A stretch of DNA of 64,000 bases from Buxus sempervirens. Its lineage: Eukaryota > Streptophyta > Magnoliopsida > Buxales > Buxaceae. Under the pieces are notes generated by a model. The model was not told the origin of the DNA. It did not search any database and saw only the letters and a program-made list of their open reading frames with translations. The stretch lies in contig OX387187.1 of the NCBI GenBank assembly GCA_947561395.2, positions 2,672,976 to 2,736,975 of the forward strand. Reading direction: 5' to 3'. Positions 9,683 to 21,626 of the stretch are shown here, piece after piece; position 1 is the stretch's first letter; every line of letters begins with the position of its first letter. The position numbers and the translations under genes were made by a program.

Positions 9683-12600
9683 CCCCGTTGGAATGGGCCC
9701 TGAAGATTAAGGAAAAGGTCACCAAACAACTGGACGCCGGATTCTTGCAAGTAACAGACTATCCAGAGTGGTTAGCGAATATCGTGCCAGTTCCCAAGAA
9801 AGACGGGAAGGTCAAGATGTGTGTTGATTACAGAGATTTGAATAGAGAAAGTCCAAAGGACAATTTCCCATCGCCGTATATTGACGTACTGGTTGACAAT
9901 ACATCGACGCATTCGATGTTCTCTTTCATGGACGGATTCTTTGGTTACAACTAAATAAGGATGGCCCCTGAAGACATGGAGAAAATATCTTTTATCACAC
10001 ATTGGGGCACTTATTGCTACCGTGTGATGCCGTTTGGACTAAAGAATGTGGGCGCTACGTATCAGCGCGCAATGACTCTGTTATTCCACGACATGATACA
10101 CAAAGAGATGGAAGTATATGTGGATGGCATGATTGCGAAGTCGAAGGAAAGGAGGATCATCTGGTGAACCTCGGAAAAATGTTCGATAGACTCAAAAAAC
10201 ACAAACTTAGACTCAACCCGAACAAGTGAGTGTCTGGAGTTACTTCAGGGAAACTGCTCGGATTTTAGTTGGGAAACTAGGAGTTGAGGTTGAACCTGTC
10301 AAGGCAAAAGCAATCCAGAGATGCCTTCTCCATCGACAGAAAAGGAAGTAAGAGGTTTCCTAGGCAAATTGCAGTACATTAGTCGGTTCATTGCACAGAT
10401 GACTCCCGTATGCAAACCAATATTCAAGCTGTTGAAGAAGGATAACCCGGTGGTTTGGAATGAAGACTGTCAAGTGGCATTTGACAAGATCAAGGCCTAT
10501 CTAATGAGCTTGTCAACATTGGTCTCGCCAGTCCTGGGGTGACCCTTGATCATGTATCTGACAATCTTAGAGATATCTGTAGGATGTGTGCTAGGACAAC
10601 ACAATGAGAAAGGAAGGAAAGAATAAGCAGTTTACTGCTTGAGCAAGAAATTTACCAACTTTGAAGTCAGATACACAGTGCTTGATAAGACATGTTGTGC
10701 CTTAGTCTGTGCAGCTTAGAAGCTTCGACATTACTTGCTTAGCCACACAGTCCTACTAATCTCAAATCTTGACCCTCTGAAGTACATCTTTGAGAAGCCG
10801 ATCTCTACGGGAAGGGTTGCAAGGTGGCAAGTTCTCTTATTTGAATACGACATCATCTACACAACTAGGAAGGCAATAAAAGGACAAGCAGTAGCAGATC
10901 ACCTGGCGGAGCATCCCCTACCATATTACCAACCACTCCTGACTCACTTCTCAGATGAAGATGTAATGTGTACCGAATTGACAGAAGAGGTAGAGGAAAC
11001 CTAATGGCAGATGTTCTTTGACGGAGCAGTCAACGTCAATGGAAAGGGAATCGAAGCAGTGCTGATCTCCCCATATGGTGTCCATCACCCGATAGAAGCA
11101 AAACTCTTATTCAATTACACTAACAACATGGCAGAATACGAAGCATGTGTGTTGGGCTTGCGAACAGCAATTGAAATGCATATACAATAGTTAAAGGTGT
11201 TCGGCGACTCTAGTCTAATCATCTACTAGGTAATGGGAGATTGGAAGACCAGAGATGTAAAGTTGGTACCGTACCAAGAATTGGTCAAGGAACTAGAAGA
11301 GCGATTCAAGAACGTGACATTTGATTACATGCCAGGAGACAAGAACCAGTTTGTGGATGTACTAGCAACACTAGCATCTATGGCAACCATCACCAATGAC
11401 ACCTAGGTGCAACCTCTGGAGATAGAAGTTTGGCATCACCCTATCTATTGCTTCAGCATTGAGAAGAGCGCACCCGAAGAAGAACCATGGTATGCGGACA
11501 TTGAGAGATACCTAAAGGACAGAATTCTGCCTGAGGGTGCTACAGTGGTAAAGAAGCGAACTATTCAGAGGTTGGCAAGGTAGTACTTCTGCAGTGGAGG
11601 CAGAATGTACAAGAAATCATACAATGACTCTCTGCTACTATGTGTCAAAGAAGATGAGGCACGGAAGCTGATTGATGAAGTCCACGGGGTTTGTACGGTG
11701 CGCACATTAATGGTCATATGCTAGCAAGAAAGATTCTAAGGATGGGCTACTATTGGATGACTATGGAGGCAGACTGCTACGCCCATGTCAGGAAATGCCA
11801 GTTGTGCTAGATTTACGTAGATAACATCCATGCACCACCAAATACCTTGAACTCCATGGTGTCACCTTGGCCGTTCGCCGTCTGGGGAATTGACATGATA
11901 GGCCAGGTTCATCCAAAGGCTTCAAATGGGCATCGATTCACTTTGGTCACAATCGATTACTTTACCAAGTGGATAGAGGCCATGTCCTTTGTGGATGTGA
12001 AGAAGTCTCACGTACTAAGATTCATCAGAAACAACATCATTTGCCGCTACGGCGTGCCTGAGGCAATTATCACAGATAATGCGAAGAACCTGAATAATAA
12101 GGACATGGACAAGATGTGTGAAGATCTGAAGATCAGACATCTGAACTCTACGACATACCGGCCCAAGATGAATGGAGCAGTAGAGGCTGCCAATAAGAAT
12201 CTGAAAAATATACTTGAGAAAATGGTAGTCACCCACAGAGATTGGCACGAGAAGTTGCCCTATGCGTTGCACGCATATCAGACGTCAATCCGGAAGTTGA
12301 CGGGGGCAACTCCTTTCTCCCTCGTGTACGGAATGGAAGCAGTCCTCCCAGTAGAAGTGTAGATCCCCTCACTTAGAATCCTGAAAGAAGCCGAGATCAG
12401 TGACGTCGAGTGGGAAGAATCCAGATTTGACCAACTACATTTATTGGATGAGAAAAGAATCAAGGCTCTGTTACCAGCAGAGAGTGGCGCAAGCCTACAA
12501 CAAGAAGGCGAAGCCACGACACTTTAAGGTGGGAGATCTTGTGTTGAAGAGAATCCTTCCCCACCAGGAAGATAACAGAGGGAAATTCAAGCCAAACTAC

Positions 12601-12720
12601 AAAGGGCTATTTGTAGTCCACAAAGTTTCGTCCAAAAGGGCACTAATCCTACAAGAAATGGATGGAGCAATTTTTCCTGAGCCAATAAATGCAGATGCGG
12701 TCAAATTGTACTATGCTTAA
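9683..12720 (+). pseudogene. pol of the Tat/Ogre-like element: RT, RNase H, second RNase H, integrase
   Basis: Inactive polymerase and integrase polyprotein. RT at about 9690-10260 (YPEWLANIVPVPKKDG, CVDYRDLNRESPKDNFPSP, VMPFGLKNVGATYQRAM). The catalytic box reads YVDG (about 10117) instead of YVDD, so one metal-binding Asp is lost. A frameshift near 10166 and stops follow. RNase H at about 10321-10990. Second RNase H at about 11005-11400 with D, E, D residues in FFDGAVN, NNMAEYEAC and FGDSS. Integrase from about 11640; its core keeps Asp in GIDMIG, Asp in IITDNAKN and Glu in NGAVEAANK with 35 residues between the last two. The C-terminal part (KPRHFKVGDLVLKR) is in another frame, ending at 12720. 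Two RNase H domains are the mark of the Tat/Ogre lineage. Confidence 0.9.
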
Positions 12721-13569
12721 GATCGTTCTGATTGGGAAATGAAGAGAGGTCATCCTTGACTCTCCCTTAGACCATGAATCCCTTCAATCACCTTAAATTC
12801 TTCCCTAGTTAGACAATTTTGAGCCTTAATATTCCTTCAACCCAATGCAAGTGTTCTATACATCAAGACGGGCATTCCTGGAAAAGAAAAGAAACAGGGC
12901 ATTCCTGCCCAAGAAAATCTCAAAAAGAAAAGAAAATGCAATAGAAAAAGAAAGGAGAAAAAGGAAAAGCAGGGGAAAATGGGGAAATGTTTACCCCAAC
13001 AAAATAGAGATAAAAATAAGCCAGAATGTAAGTCCCAACAACAATAAAAAGTAGAGCACTATGTAAACCCAGAAAGTTGAGCCTTTCTTTGTGCTGCTCC
13101 ACCTTTTCTTCATAACCCAGACCAAGCCTACATTTCGTCCTATCTCCAAGACCTCTCGGATCCCAAGAAGAATTGATCTAGGCAAATAGTCGAGTCTACA
13201 TTCCTTGGCGGTGACGGAATTCAGAATTTCCAGAAAGACCAGACACAGCGAAACCCCCAAAAAAGGGTGCTGCGTGCAAAAAAGGGTTGGTAAAAGGAAA
13301 AGAAGAAAAGAGAGTGGTCGCATCTAGATTGGGCAGAATGGAATAAAGGAAGAGCAGAAATAGAGCTGAGCAATAAATCCGAAGAAAGACAAACAAATCG
13401 GAAGGGACCGAACTGGCAGGTTGTGTCTGAGCCAAAACTTCACTGTGTCCCATGATGACAGTGCTATTGAAAATACCAAGCACACCAAGTCCCGTCTGAC
13501 CTCAAAAATAACTTCTGATACTGCAGACACCGACACACACTGACACGCTTGTTTTTCTATAATTGTTCT
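12721..13569 (+). other. Tat element 3' noncoding region, first part
   Basis: Follows the integrase stop. Purine-rich (about 12870-13000, AAAAGAAAAG-type runs) with Lys/Arg-rich chance frames. I find no domain. The region continues beyond the Sirevirus at 25094. The last five bases, GTTCT (13565-13569), are the Sirevirus target duplication. Confidence 0.6.
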
Positions 13570-15984
13570 TGAAAGAGTAGAGGACTACTCTAAAGGTCCA
13601 CGATCTACAACAATTAAAAACTTAACAATGCGGAAACAACACACAGAGATTATACGAGGAAACCTGAATCCAAATCCAGGAAAAACCTTGAGTCTATATG
13701 AGGCGACTAACCCTTAGAAACTCCACTATTGAATGAAAGTCAATTACAAAGGGAAACACACTTAACCTTTACAATTGAACTCACTCAACAGCAATCCACA
13801 GCTCGAATCCACGAACTGTAGCACAAACTGAATCCACAGGCTGCAATTCACGATCTATCCAGATCCACAGCTCGAATCCACGAACTGCAACACAGCTTGA
13901 ATCCACAAGCTGCAAGTGACGATCAATTCAGATCCACAGTTCGAATCCACGAACTGCAACACAGCTTGAATCCACAAGCTGCAATTCACGATCAATCCAG
14001 ATCGTGACAATCACCTCAGAGTCCACTGAGATGATCCAATGCAATAGGAATCCACCTATGCATCAAACAAGGTCGATCACCAATCCAGGAGATCTCACGA
14101 TCAAGTGAAGTTCCGAACTAAAGAAGAATCCTCAATCTTCAATTCCAGGTGATCTCTCTCAGATCTCCCCTGAAAGAGTAGAGGACTACTCTATAGGTCC
14201 ACGATCTACAACAATTAAGAATTTACCAATGCGGAAACATACACACAGAGAATTATACGAGGAAACCTGAATCCAGATCCAGGAAAAACCTCGAGTCTAT
14301 ATGAGGCGACTAACCCTTCGAAATTCCACTATTGAATGAAAAGACAATCACAAAGGAACACATACTTAACCTTTACAATTGAACTCACTCAACAGCAATT
14401 CACAGTTCGAATCCACGAACTGCAACACAGCTTGAATCAACAAGCTGCAGAACACGATCAATCCAGATCGCAAACAATCACTCACCAGTGATCCACAGTT
14501 CGAATCCACGAACTGCAACACAGCTTGAATCCACAAGCTACAGAACACGATCAATCCAGATCGCAACAATCACCTCAGAATCCACTGAGACGATCCAATG
14601 CAGTAGGAATCCACCTACGCATCAATCAAAGCCGATCACCAGTCCAGGCGATCACACGATCAGATGAAGTTCCGAATTGAAGAAGAATCCTCTACCTTCA
14701 ATTCCAGGCGATCTATCTCAGATCTCCCCCTCACTCGATCGCCGACTCTCTAAAGAAGATTTGATCGAATCTCAAACACCTCAAGATCCGAAATGAAATT
14801 GATCCAAAGAAAAAAGTCTATTCTAAAAATTACAGCACGTCTATTTAAAGAAGAAAACTCAGATCGCGTCGAGCGCTGGTGGCGTCGTGGAGCGATCGGG
14901 GTAGACGGCTGGAAGCGAACTCAAGTTCCGCTCAGAACAAATTGAATCAGTTAAGGGCGCGCTGCCAGCGAGCTGCTAGCTGGAGAGAACGCGGCATGTG
15001 CACGGCTGATCATATAATCTTCAATCTCGCTCTGCGCTACTAGCGGCGTGTCGGCGTCGCCTTACGATGCTAGTGCACGTACCTTTCTTTCAAAGCACTG
15101 ATTCACTTATGTGCTGCCAGCGGAGTGGCAGCGGCGTTGATCTTCGCAAGTGCCTTTACAAGAAATGCTCTATTTAGAAAATCTTCCATTTCGTTGAGCT
15201 ACCAGCGGCGTGGTAGCTGTGTGGCAGCATCGTCTTCTTCTTCTTTACTAAATTCACTGAATTTTCATTATTTAATCTGCACATCTTGAAGATTTATTAG
15301 AAGACATAATTTGTCAAATATTTGCCATAAAAGGAGTGTGAGTTTTCACACTTACATCCCCCTCACTCGATCACCGACTCTCTAAAGATCAATTGAATGA
15401 ATCTCGAACACCTCAAGATCCAAAACGAATTAATCAAAAGAAAAAAGTCACTTCAAAAAGAATACAGCTCGTCTATTTAAAGAAGAAATCTCAGATCGCG
15501 TCGAGCGCTGGTGGCATCGTGATGCGATCGGGGTAGACGGCTGGAAGCGAACACAAATCCCGCTCAAATCCAAAAGACTCAGTTAAGAGCGCGCTGCCAG
15601 CTCGCTGCTAGCGGGAGGGAATGTGGCATGTGCACAGCTGATTTGTAGACTCTTCACTCTTGCTCTGCGCTGCCAGCGGCGTGTCGGCGTCGCCTTACGA
15701 AGCCGGTACGCGTGCTTTACTTTCAAAGTGCTATATCACTTATGCGCTGCCAGCGGAGTGGTAGCGGCGTTCTTCATTGCAAGTGGCTTTACGAAATGTT
15801 CTTCTTTTAGAAGTCTTTACATTTCCTTGAGCTAACAGCGGCGTGGTAGCTGTGTGGCAGCCTCACTTTCCTCTTTACTTAATTCATAGAATTTATATTT
15901 TGATTCTGCATATCTTGAAGATTATTAGAGGATATAATTTGTCAAACATTTGCCATATAAAGAGTGTGAGTTTTCACACTTACA
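13570..15984 (-). repeat. 3' LTR of the Sirevirus, split by nested solo LTR
   Basis: On the + strand it runs TGAAAGAGTAG...ACACTTACA, matching 23865-25088. It is interrupted at 14171-15356 by another LTR of the same family. Removing that copy and one TCCCC leaves 1224 bp, the same length as the other LTR. Confidence 0.93.
14171..15356 (-). mobile_element. Solo LTR of the Sirevirus family nested in the Sirevirus 3' LTR, TSD TCCCC
   Basis: Has the same ends as the host LTR (TGAAAGAGTAG...ACACTTACA). It is flanked by TCCCC at 14166-14170 and 15357-15361. The uninterrupted site is seen in the other LTR (AGATCTCCCCCTCACTCG at about 24456), so this is true insertion and not tandem duplication. It is 1186 bp and somewhat diverged from its host LTR, so it comes from a different member of the family. 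Confidence 0.93.
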
Positions 15985-15997
15985 ATCTCCCCCTTGG
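15985..15997 (-). promoter_or_regulatory. Polypurine tract of the Sirevirus
   Basis: Minus strand CCAAGGGGGAGAT directly abuts the 3' LTR. This is the expected primer for plus-strand DNA synthesis. Confidence 0.85.
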
Positions 15998-16322
15998 AAA
16001 ATGCCTGACAACAAACTTACAATATTGCTTATTATCAAATTCAGATATTGAATTCCATTTAAACATTCAAAACACAATGATAAGAGGGAACACAGATTTT
16101 CATTCATTTCAAGAGACAATATACAGTATTCAGACGAAATATACAGTGTTCAGCAAATATATACACATTCAGCCAAACAAAAACTCCCCCGTAAACCTAC
16201 GTCCAGAAACCCCAAAGACCAACCAAAAAAAAACACAGACCAACAGAACAAACAACAAAAAACAACTTGATGATCCTCAATTAGCAACCATCAACCAGCA
16301 ACCAGCACCAGTAGCATCATCA
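15998..16322 (-). other. Sirevirus 3' noncoding stretch between env-like ORF and polypurine tract
   Basis: A-rich on the + strand, with no coding signal on the minus strand. A + strand chance frame here is antisense to the element. Confidence 0.5.
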
Positions 16323-17612
16323 TCAAAATGACTCCCCCTTTCTGGAAGGAGGTTTCGGATCCCAAGTTCTAGAGTAATGCCGATAAGCATCTTGGGACCG
16401 GGAGTGCAACCAACAGAGCTTGTGATCCATCTCCAGCTGAGTTCTTCGAATGCTGCTCAGAAAATGATCATCTTCGTTTTGCATTCGTTGCTGAGCAGCA
16501 ACATCCCGTTGCACCTCGCCACAAGCAAAGTCAACATCCTTTGCAAGCTTCTCCAGCTTCTCCTGGGTCTCTGATTTGAACATGCTCATCATGAGCATGT
16601 GAGCCCTGACCTCAGAATTGAAAGCCTCCTGGGAGGCTTGCATGGAGTTCAACTTGTCCAGGATGGCTAGAGCATCAGAACTGGACAAGGAGGAGGGAGA
16701 AGAGGAAGGCTCCGAAGAAGAAGCCAACCGAAATGGATTGGCCCTTTTGCTTCTTGTAAGGGTGGAGGCATCAATGGGAGGTTTAGGATGAAGAATCATT
16801 TCAACAGGATCAGGGAGGACCCCCTGATGAATGCACAAGTATGAGATAAAAATCCCAAAGGGAAGAGCAGCAGTCTTGGATTTTAAATTCCGAGACTGAA
16901 GGATTTGGTTGAAGATGATAGACGGAAGACATACACTGTCTCTGTTCCAGAGAGCATGAAGGAGTCATGCTCTAGAGTGAGAAATCTCAGAATGATGATC
17001 TGAGGGAACCAGAGAAGGTCAAAGAAACAGATTCAAGATCCTGAGAAGATCTTGAAGAGAGCCATGAGGAAGATAGTTGGGCTTATTTTTTATGGAAGTG
17101 GGAGCACCCTGAACAATAAGAGACGGAATGATTGACTCCATGGGAGGATCAGAGTGAGAATCAAAGAAGTCAAAGGAGGGAGAATCAACAAGGGGCAGTT
17201 CTAGAAGAGATGAGATAAGCTCTTTCGAGAAGTCGAAAGAGATGCCCCTGACATAGGCCTTGACAAATCCTTGATTGGCAGAATGAAGATGGTGGAGGTT
17301 CGAATAGAACTCTCGAACCAGGTCAGGATATGCAAAACCACTTATCAAAGCAAATTTTTTCCAACCATTGTCTGAAAACAATGAGAAGAGAGGAGATTCA
17401 GAAAAGGAATCAAGCTTAATGGCCCTTTCCAAAAGGAGTGGCCTGTGCTTGAAGAACTCATTAAAATCAGATAAACCATTTCCAATGAATGGTTCAGAGG
17501 AATGAGAAGGGGAAGGGGGTCTCACCGGTGGAGAAGAGACAACCGGTGAGGTTCTTACTAGTGGAGAGGAGGTGGAAGGAGAATCAATTCTAGACTTCTT
17601 CTTGGGAGGCAT
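16323..17612 (-). pseudogene. Env-like ORF of the Sirevirus, broken
   Basis: On the minus strand a frame starts at ATG 17612 (MPPKKKSRID...), with a Ser/Pro-rich segment followed by a globular part (LLERAIKLDSF, LVREFYSNLHH, YVRGISFDFSKELI). This resembles the putative plant transposon protein domain found in the third ORF of Sireviruses. It stops at about 17019. Related sequence continues in another frame (ALWNRDSVCLPSII) and then in an open stretch from 16838 to 16323 with a coiled-coil-like segment (LDKLNSMQASQEAF). Frame breaks fall between about 16840 and 17040. An in-frame hydrophobic extension lies upstream of the ATG (17613-17699); whether it is translated is unknown. The function of this ORF class is not established; env-like describes its position. 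Confidence 0.7.
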
Positions 17613-18858
17613 GATGGGAAAAAAAACAGAAAAAAATAGACGAGAGAGAAGAACACAAGCAAAGCTCGACAAAGCCCTAATGGCAGAACAATCTACCAAA
17701 CCCTAACTTAGAAGAACGAGAGAAGAACAATGTAAAAGGAAGAAGAAAAATGAAGAAGCAAGACGAAGACAGAAAAAAAAATTTTACCTGAACAGTGGAC
17801 ACGGTGAAGGAAGGTAAGCAAGAAGGCAAAGAATGACCACGACGCGAGGAGCGAGAAGCACCGCAGACAAGAAAAAACAAGGTAAAAAGTGAAACAGATT
17901 TTCACTTTTTATAGACAAACAGAACACGCTGCCAGCGTGCATCCAGCGACGCTTAACAGGGCAGGTGCCAAAGCATGAAGAAAGGAGAAGGCTACCGGCA
18001 CGCTTCTAGCGACGTAGAAGGTGCTCATGCACAAACAAGAAAAAACACACTCACAAGGCAAAAATTTATAAAAAGAGTTTGAACTATTCTTCATGAAAAA
18101 CTCATACCTTTAAACACAAAGCTAAGATTTTAACTAAACTAAAAATCATCCAGATAATCAACTTTTATTCAATCTAAGAAGTACTTATCACAAAACTGAT
18201 CTTGAAGAACCTATCAAGGTTAATTCAGATGTGACACATTTCATATCTATGACCAAAATTTCCTTCATGGTTTCTCATACTATAAATTTTCTTCAAGATA
18301 TTGAGCACACATGCATATTAATGAAACATTGCTTGTGTAGTGTGTGAAATATTTTTGACTTTTACACTTTATGCATATGGAAGGCTATTTTAGTGTAATC
18401 ATACTTGGAAAGTATAGACATACCCCAAACTTCATTTTGGTGGCTTTCGCACATCAGAGATAGGTAGCCTTTTCTGATCTCTTTTTCTTTTCTTTTTGTA
18501 GAAGGCATTGACCCTTAAAAAACCTGAGTTTACAGTTCATTCCAAGAATATACCTTCTTTCTCTTTTTCTTTTTGAGAATTACAGTGGCTTTCACTTTAA
18601 TCTCTATGGCAGCCATTTCCAAAACTTTTCTTTTCATAAAGGTGATAGCCTATAGATCCCAAGCTTCAACACACAATAAACTTTAATACACAAAGGTGTT
18701 TAAGACAAAAGTGATAGTTGAGAACACAACATTTTTGTCAATATGCATAGACTCAAGCTTCCTGAATTAAGATTTTAGTATCAAGAACACATAAATTCAT
18801 TTTGAACAGACATGTAAATCATTTTACATCTAAATTAACTCAAAACAGAACCTGATTT
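17613..18858 (-). other. Sirevirus spacer between pol and env-like ORF
   Basis: Noncoding on the minus strand. Near the env-like ORF it is strongly pyrimidine-rich in sense orientation (about 17690-17790) and ends in AAGTTAG and GGTAG, plausible splice acceptors for a subgenomic env-like mRNA. It also carries GCTGCCAGCG words (about 17930) that recur in the LTRs. The rest shows nothing I can name. Confidence 0.4.
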
Positions 18859-21626
18859 TCAGTTTTGAGAGCATACTCCTAGGGATTTCCTAAGAGTTTC
18901 AAGTCTGTTCTGATCTAAAGGTTTAGTGAAAATATCAGCTAACTGTTTTTCAGTAGATATATATTCAATCATAACAGTTTTGTCTTCAATTAACTCTCTT
19001 ATAAAGTGATGCCTGATGTCTATATGTTTAGTCCTTGAGTGTTGAACAGGATTTTTGGAAATATTTATGGCACTTTGATTGTCACAGAAGAGAATCATTT
19101 GGTCCTGATCTAAACCATAATCAGATAGCATTTGTTTCATCCAAATTAGTTGAGTACAACTGCTTCCTGCAGCAATGTACTCTGCTTCAGCTGTACTCAG
19201 AGAAACTGAGTTTTGATTTTTGTTTAACCAAGCAATGAGGTTATTTCCCATATAAAAGCAACCACCAGAGGTGCTTTTTCTATTATCCATACACCCAGTC
19301 CAATCAGCATCAGTGTATCCAGTAAGATATGGGTTTGTTTCTTTGGAGAACCAAATTCCCAGATCAACAGTTCCATTAACATATTTTATAATCCTTTTCA
19401 CAGCATTTAGATGAGATTCTTTAGGATTAGCCTGATATCTTGCACAAACTCTAACACTAAAACTTATATCAAGTCTACTTGCTGTTAAGTACAGAAGACT
19501 TCCAATCATCCCTCTGTACAAGGTAGGGTCTATATCCTTCCCAGATTCATCTTTTCCAAGATTTAAGCTAGTACTCATAGGAGTCCTAGCATGTTTTGCA
19601 TGAATTAAACTGAATTTCTTGACTAGATTTCTAGCATATTTTGCTTGAGAGAAAAAAATTCCTTGTTGAGATTGATAAATCTGGAGTCCTAAGAAAAAAT
19701 TCAGTTCACCTATCATACTCATCTCAAATTCACTCTTCATTAAGTCTCCAAAGGAGTGAGCATGATTTTCAGAAGTAGATCCAAACACTATGTCATCAAC
19801 ATATATTTGAGCAATTAAAATATGCTTGGACTCTCTTTGAATAAAGAGAGTTTTATCTACATTTCCTCTCATAAATCCAGATTCAAGTAAGAAAGAGGTG
19901 AGTCTCTCATACCAAGCTCTAGGAGCTTGTTTGAGTCCATACAAGGCCTTGTTCAGCTTATAAACATGTTTAGGATGATTTGAGTCCTCAAATCCTTTAG
20001 GTTGCTCTACATAAACCTCTTCATTCAGATATCCATTTAAGAATGCACTCTTAACATCCATTTGAAACAGTTTAAACTTCAGATAGCATGCAATAGACAA
20101 AAGTAATCTGATTGATTCTAACCTAGCTACAGGAGCAAAGGTTTCATCAAAATCTATTCCTTCTACTTGGGTGTATCCCTGAGCAACAAGCCTAGCTTTA
20201 TTTCTGGTTACAATCCCATTCTCATCAGATTTGTTCTTAAAAATCCATTTGGCTCCTATCACATTCAGATTAGAGGGTCTTTCAACCAATTCCCATACAT
20301 TATTTCTAGTAAATTGGTTTAGTTCTTCATGCATAGCATTTAACCAAGATTCATCCAACAAGGCATCTTTATAAGATTTTGGCTCAAATTGAGATAGATA
20401 AGAAGAAAATCTTACCTCATTATGTAATTGATGTCTTGTTCTTACTCCATCTAAAATATTTCCAACAATTTGCTCAGTTGGGTGATCTTTGAGAGTTTTT
20501 GTCAGAGGAACAATTTCATTGCTTGAGGAAGCATCTCTGACTTCATCCTCTTCATCTACAACTTGCAAAAATTCACAGTCAATTCCTTCATCATCTATTA
20601 ACACATTAATAGACTCCATTACAACAGATTTTTGCAAGTTAAATACTCTGTATGCTCTACTTGAAGAAGAATATCCTAGAAAAATTCCTTCATCACTTCT
20701 AGAATCAAATTTTCCTAGATTTTCTCTGTCCCTTAAAATATAACATTTACTTCCAAAAACTCTAAAATATTTCAAGTTTGGTTGTTTTCCTTTCCAGATT
20801 TCATAAGGAGTTTGTTTCCACCCAGATCTGACATATACTCTGTTACTTATATAACAGGCAGTATTTATAGCTTCAGCCCAGAATTTTGTTGACACTTTCT
20901 TGGCTATCATCATGGTTCTAGCCATTTCTTGCAGAACTCTATTCTTCCTTTCCACAACTCCATTTTGCTGTGGAGTCTTAGGAGCAGAAAATTCATGTTT
21001 AATTCCTTGTTCTTCACAGAATTTGGAAAACATCTGATTTTCAAATTCTGTCCCATGATCAGATCTTATTCTAACAATCCTCCCTATTTGCAAGTTCTTT
21101 TCAACTTGAATTTGACAGCACAATTGTTTAAAACAATCAAAACATTCAGTTTTTTCTCTTAGAAAATTTACCCAGGTGTATCTACTGTAGTCATCTACAG
21201 CAACAAAGATATACCTTTTTCCTCCAAGACTTTCAGTCTTTGTAGGTCCCATCAAGTCCATATGAATCAGTTCTAATGGTCTAGAGGTTCCTACAATGTT
21301 GGTTTTCTTGTGTGTGGCTTTGATTTGCTTTCCTTGATTGCAAGGACCATACATTCCTTTCTTTTTATTGTTCCCAAACTTGGTAATTCCTCTCACCAAT
21401 TCAAATTTAGAGATTTTTGACAAATCTCTATAGTTAATGTGACCAAGTCTTTATGCCACAAATCAATTTCATTGCATACAGAAGATTTTAAAGAGCTTTC
21501 ATTGTTTCCAATGATTCCATAACAATTGTCACTTGTTCTTACACTTAGAAGAACAGTTCTACCAGAATTATCCAAAATTTTACATTCTTTTCTGGTAAAA
21601 TTTACAAACAATCTTGAATCACATAA
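18859..21626 (-). pseudogene. Sirevirus pol: integrase, reverse transcriptase, RNase H (one frameshift, one stop)
   Basis: The main open frame is 854 codons (21423-18859, minus). Integrase core: Asp in [11 protein letters not shown] (about residue 55), Asp in RSDHGTEF (about 121), Glu in NGVVERKNR (about 156). [23 protein letters not shown], and catalytic YVDD in [10 protein letters not shown] (about 541). RNase [10 protein letters not shown] (about 702) and STAEAEYIA (about 743), [10 protein letters not shown]. Upstream, the frame from gag continues after a TAG at about 21627 (a Gln codon would fit). It is then lost by a 1-nt deletion near 21456, inside the integrase zinc-binding region. That zinc region also shows MYGPCNQGK, where the first Cys of the CxxC pair appears replaced by Tyr. 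Otherwise catalytic residues are intact. Confidence 0.93.

Noticed and set aside
12845-13054. Small Lys/Arg-rich protein gene after integrase
   Set aside because: The frame follows from an A/G-rich noncoding tract, with no conserved motif and no independent evidence of coding.
15623-15835. Conserved short + strand frame (MACAQLICRLF...) present in both Sirevirus LTRs (also 24727-24990)
   Set aside because: It is antisense to the element and appears conserved only because LTRs are recent copies of one sequence. No domain or upstream signal.
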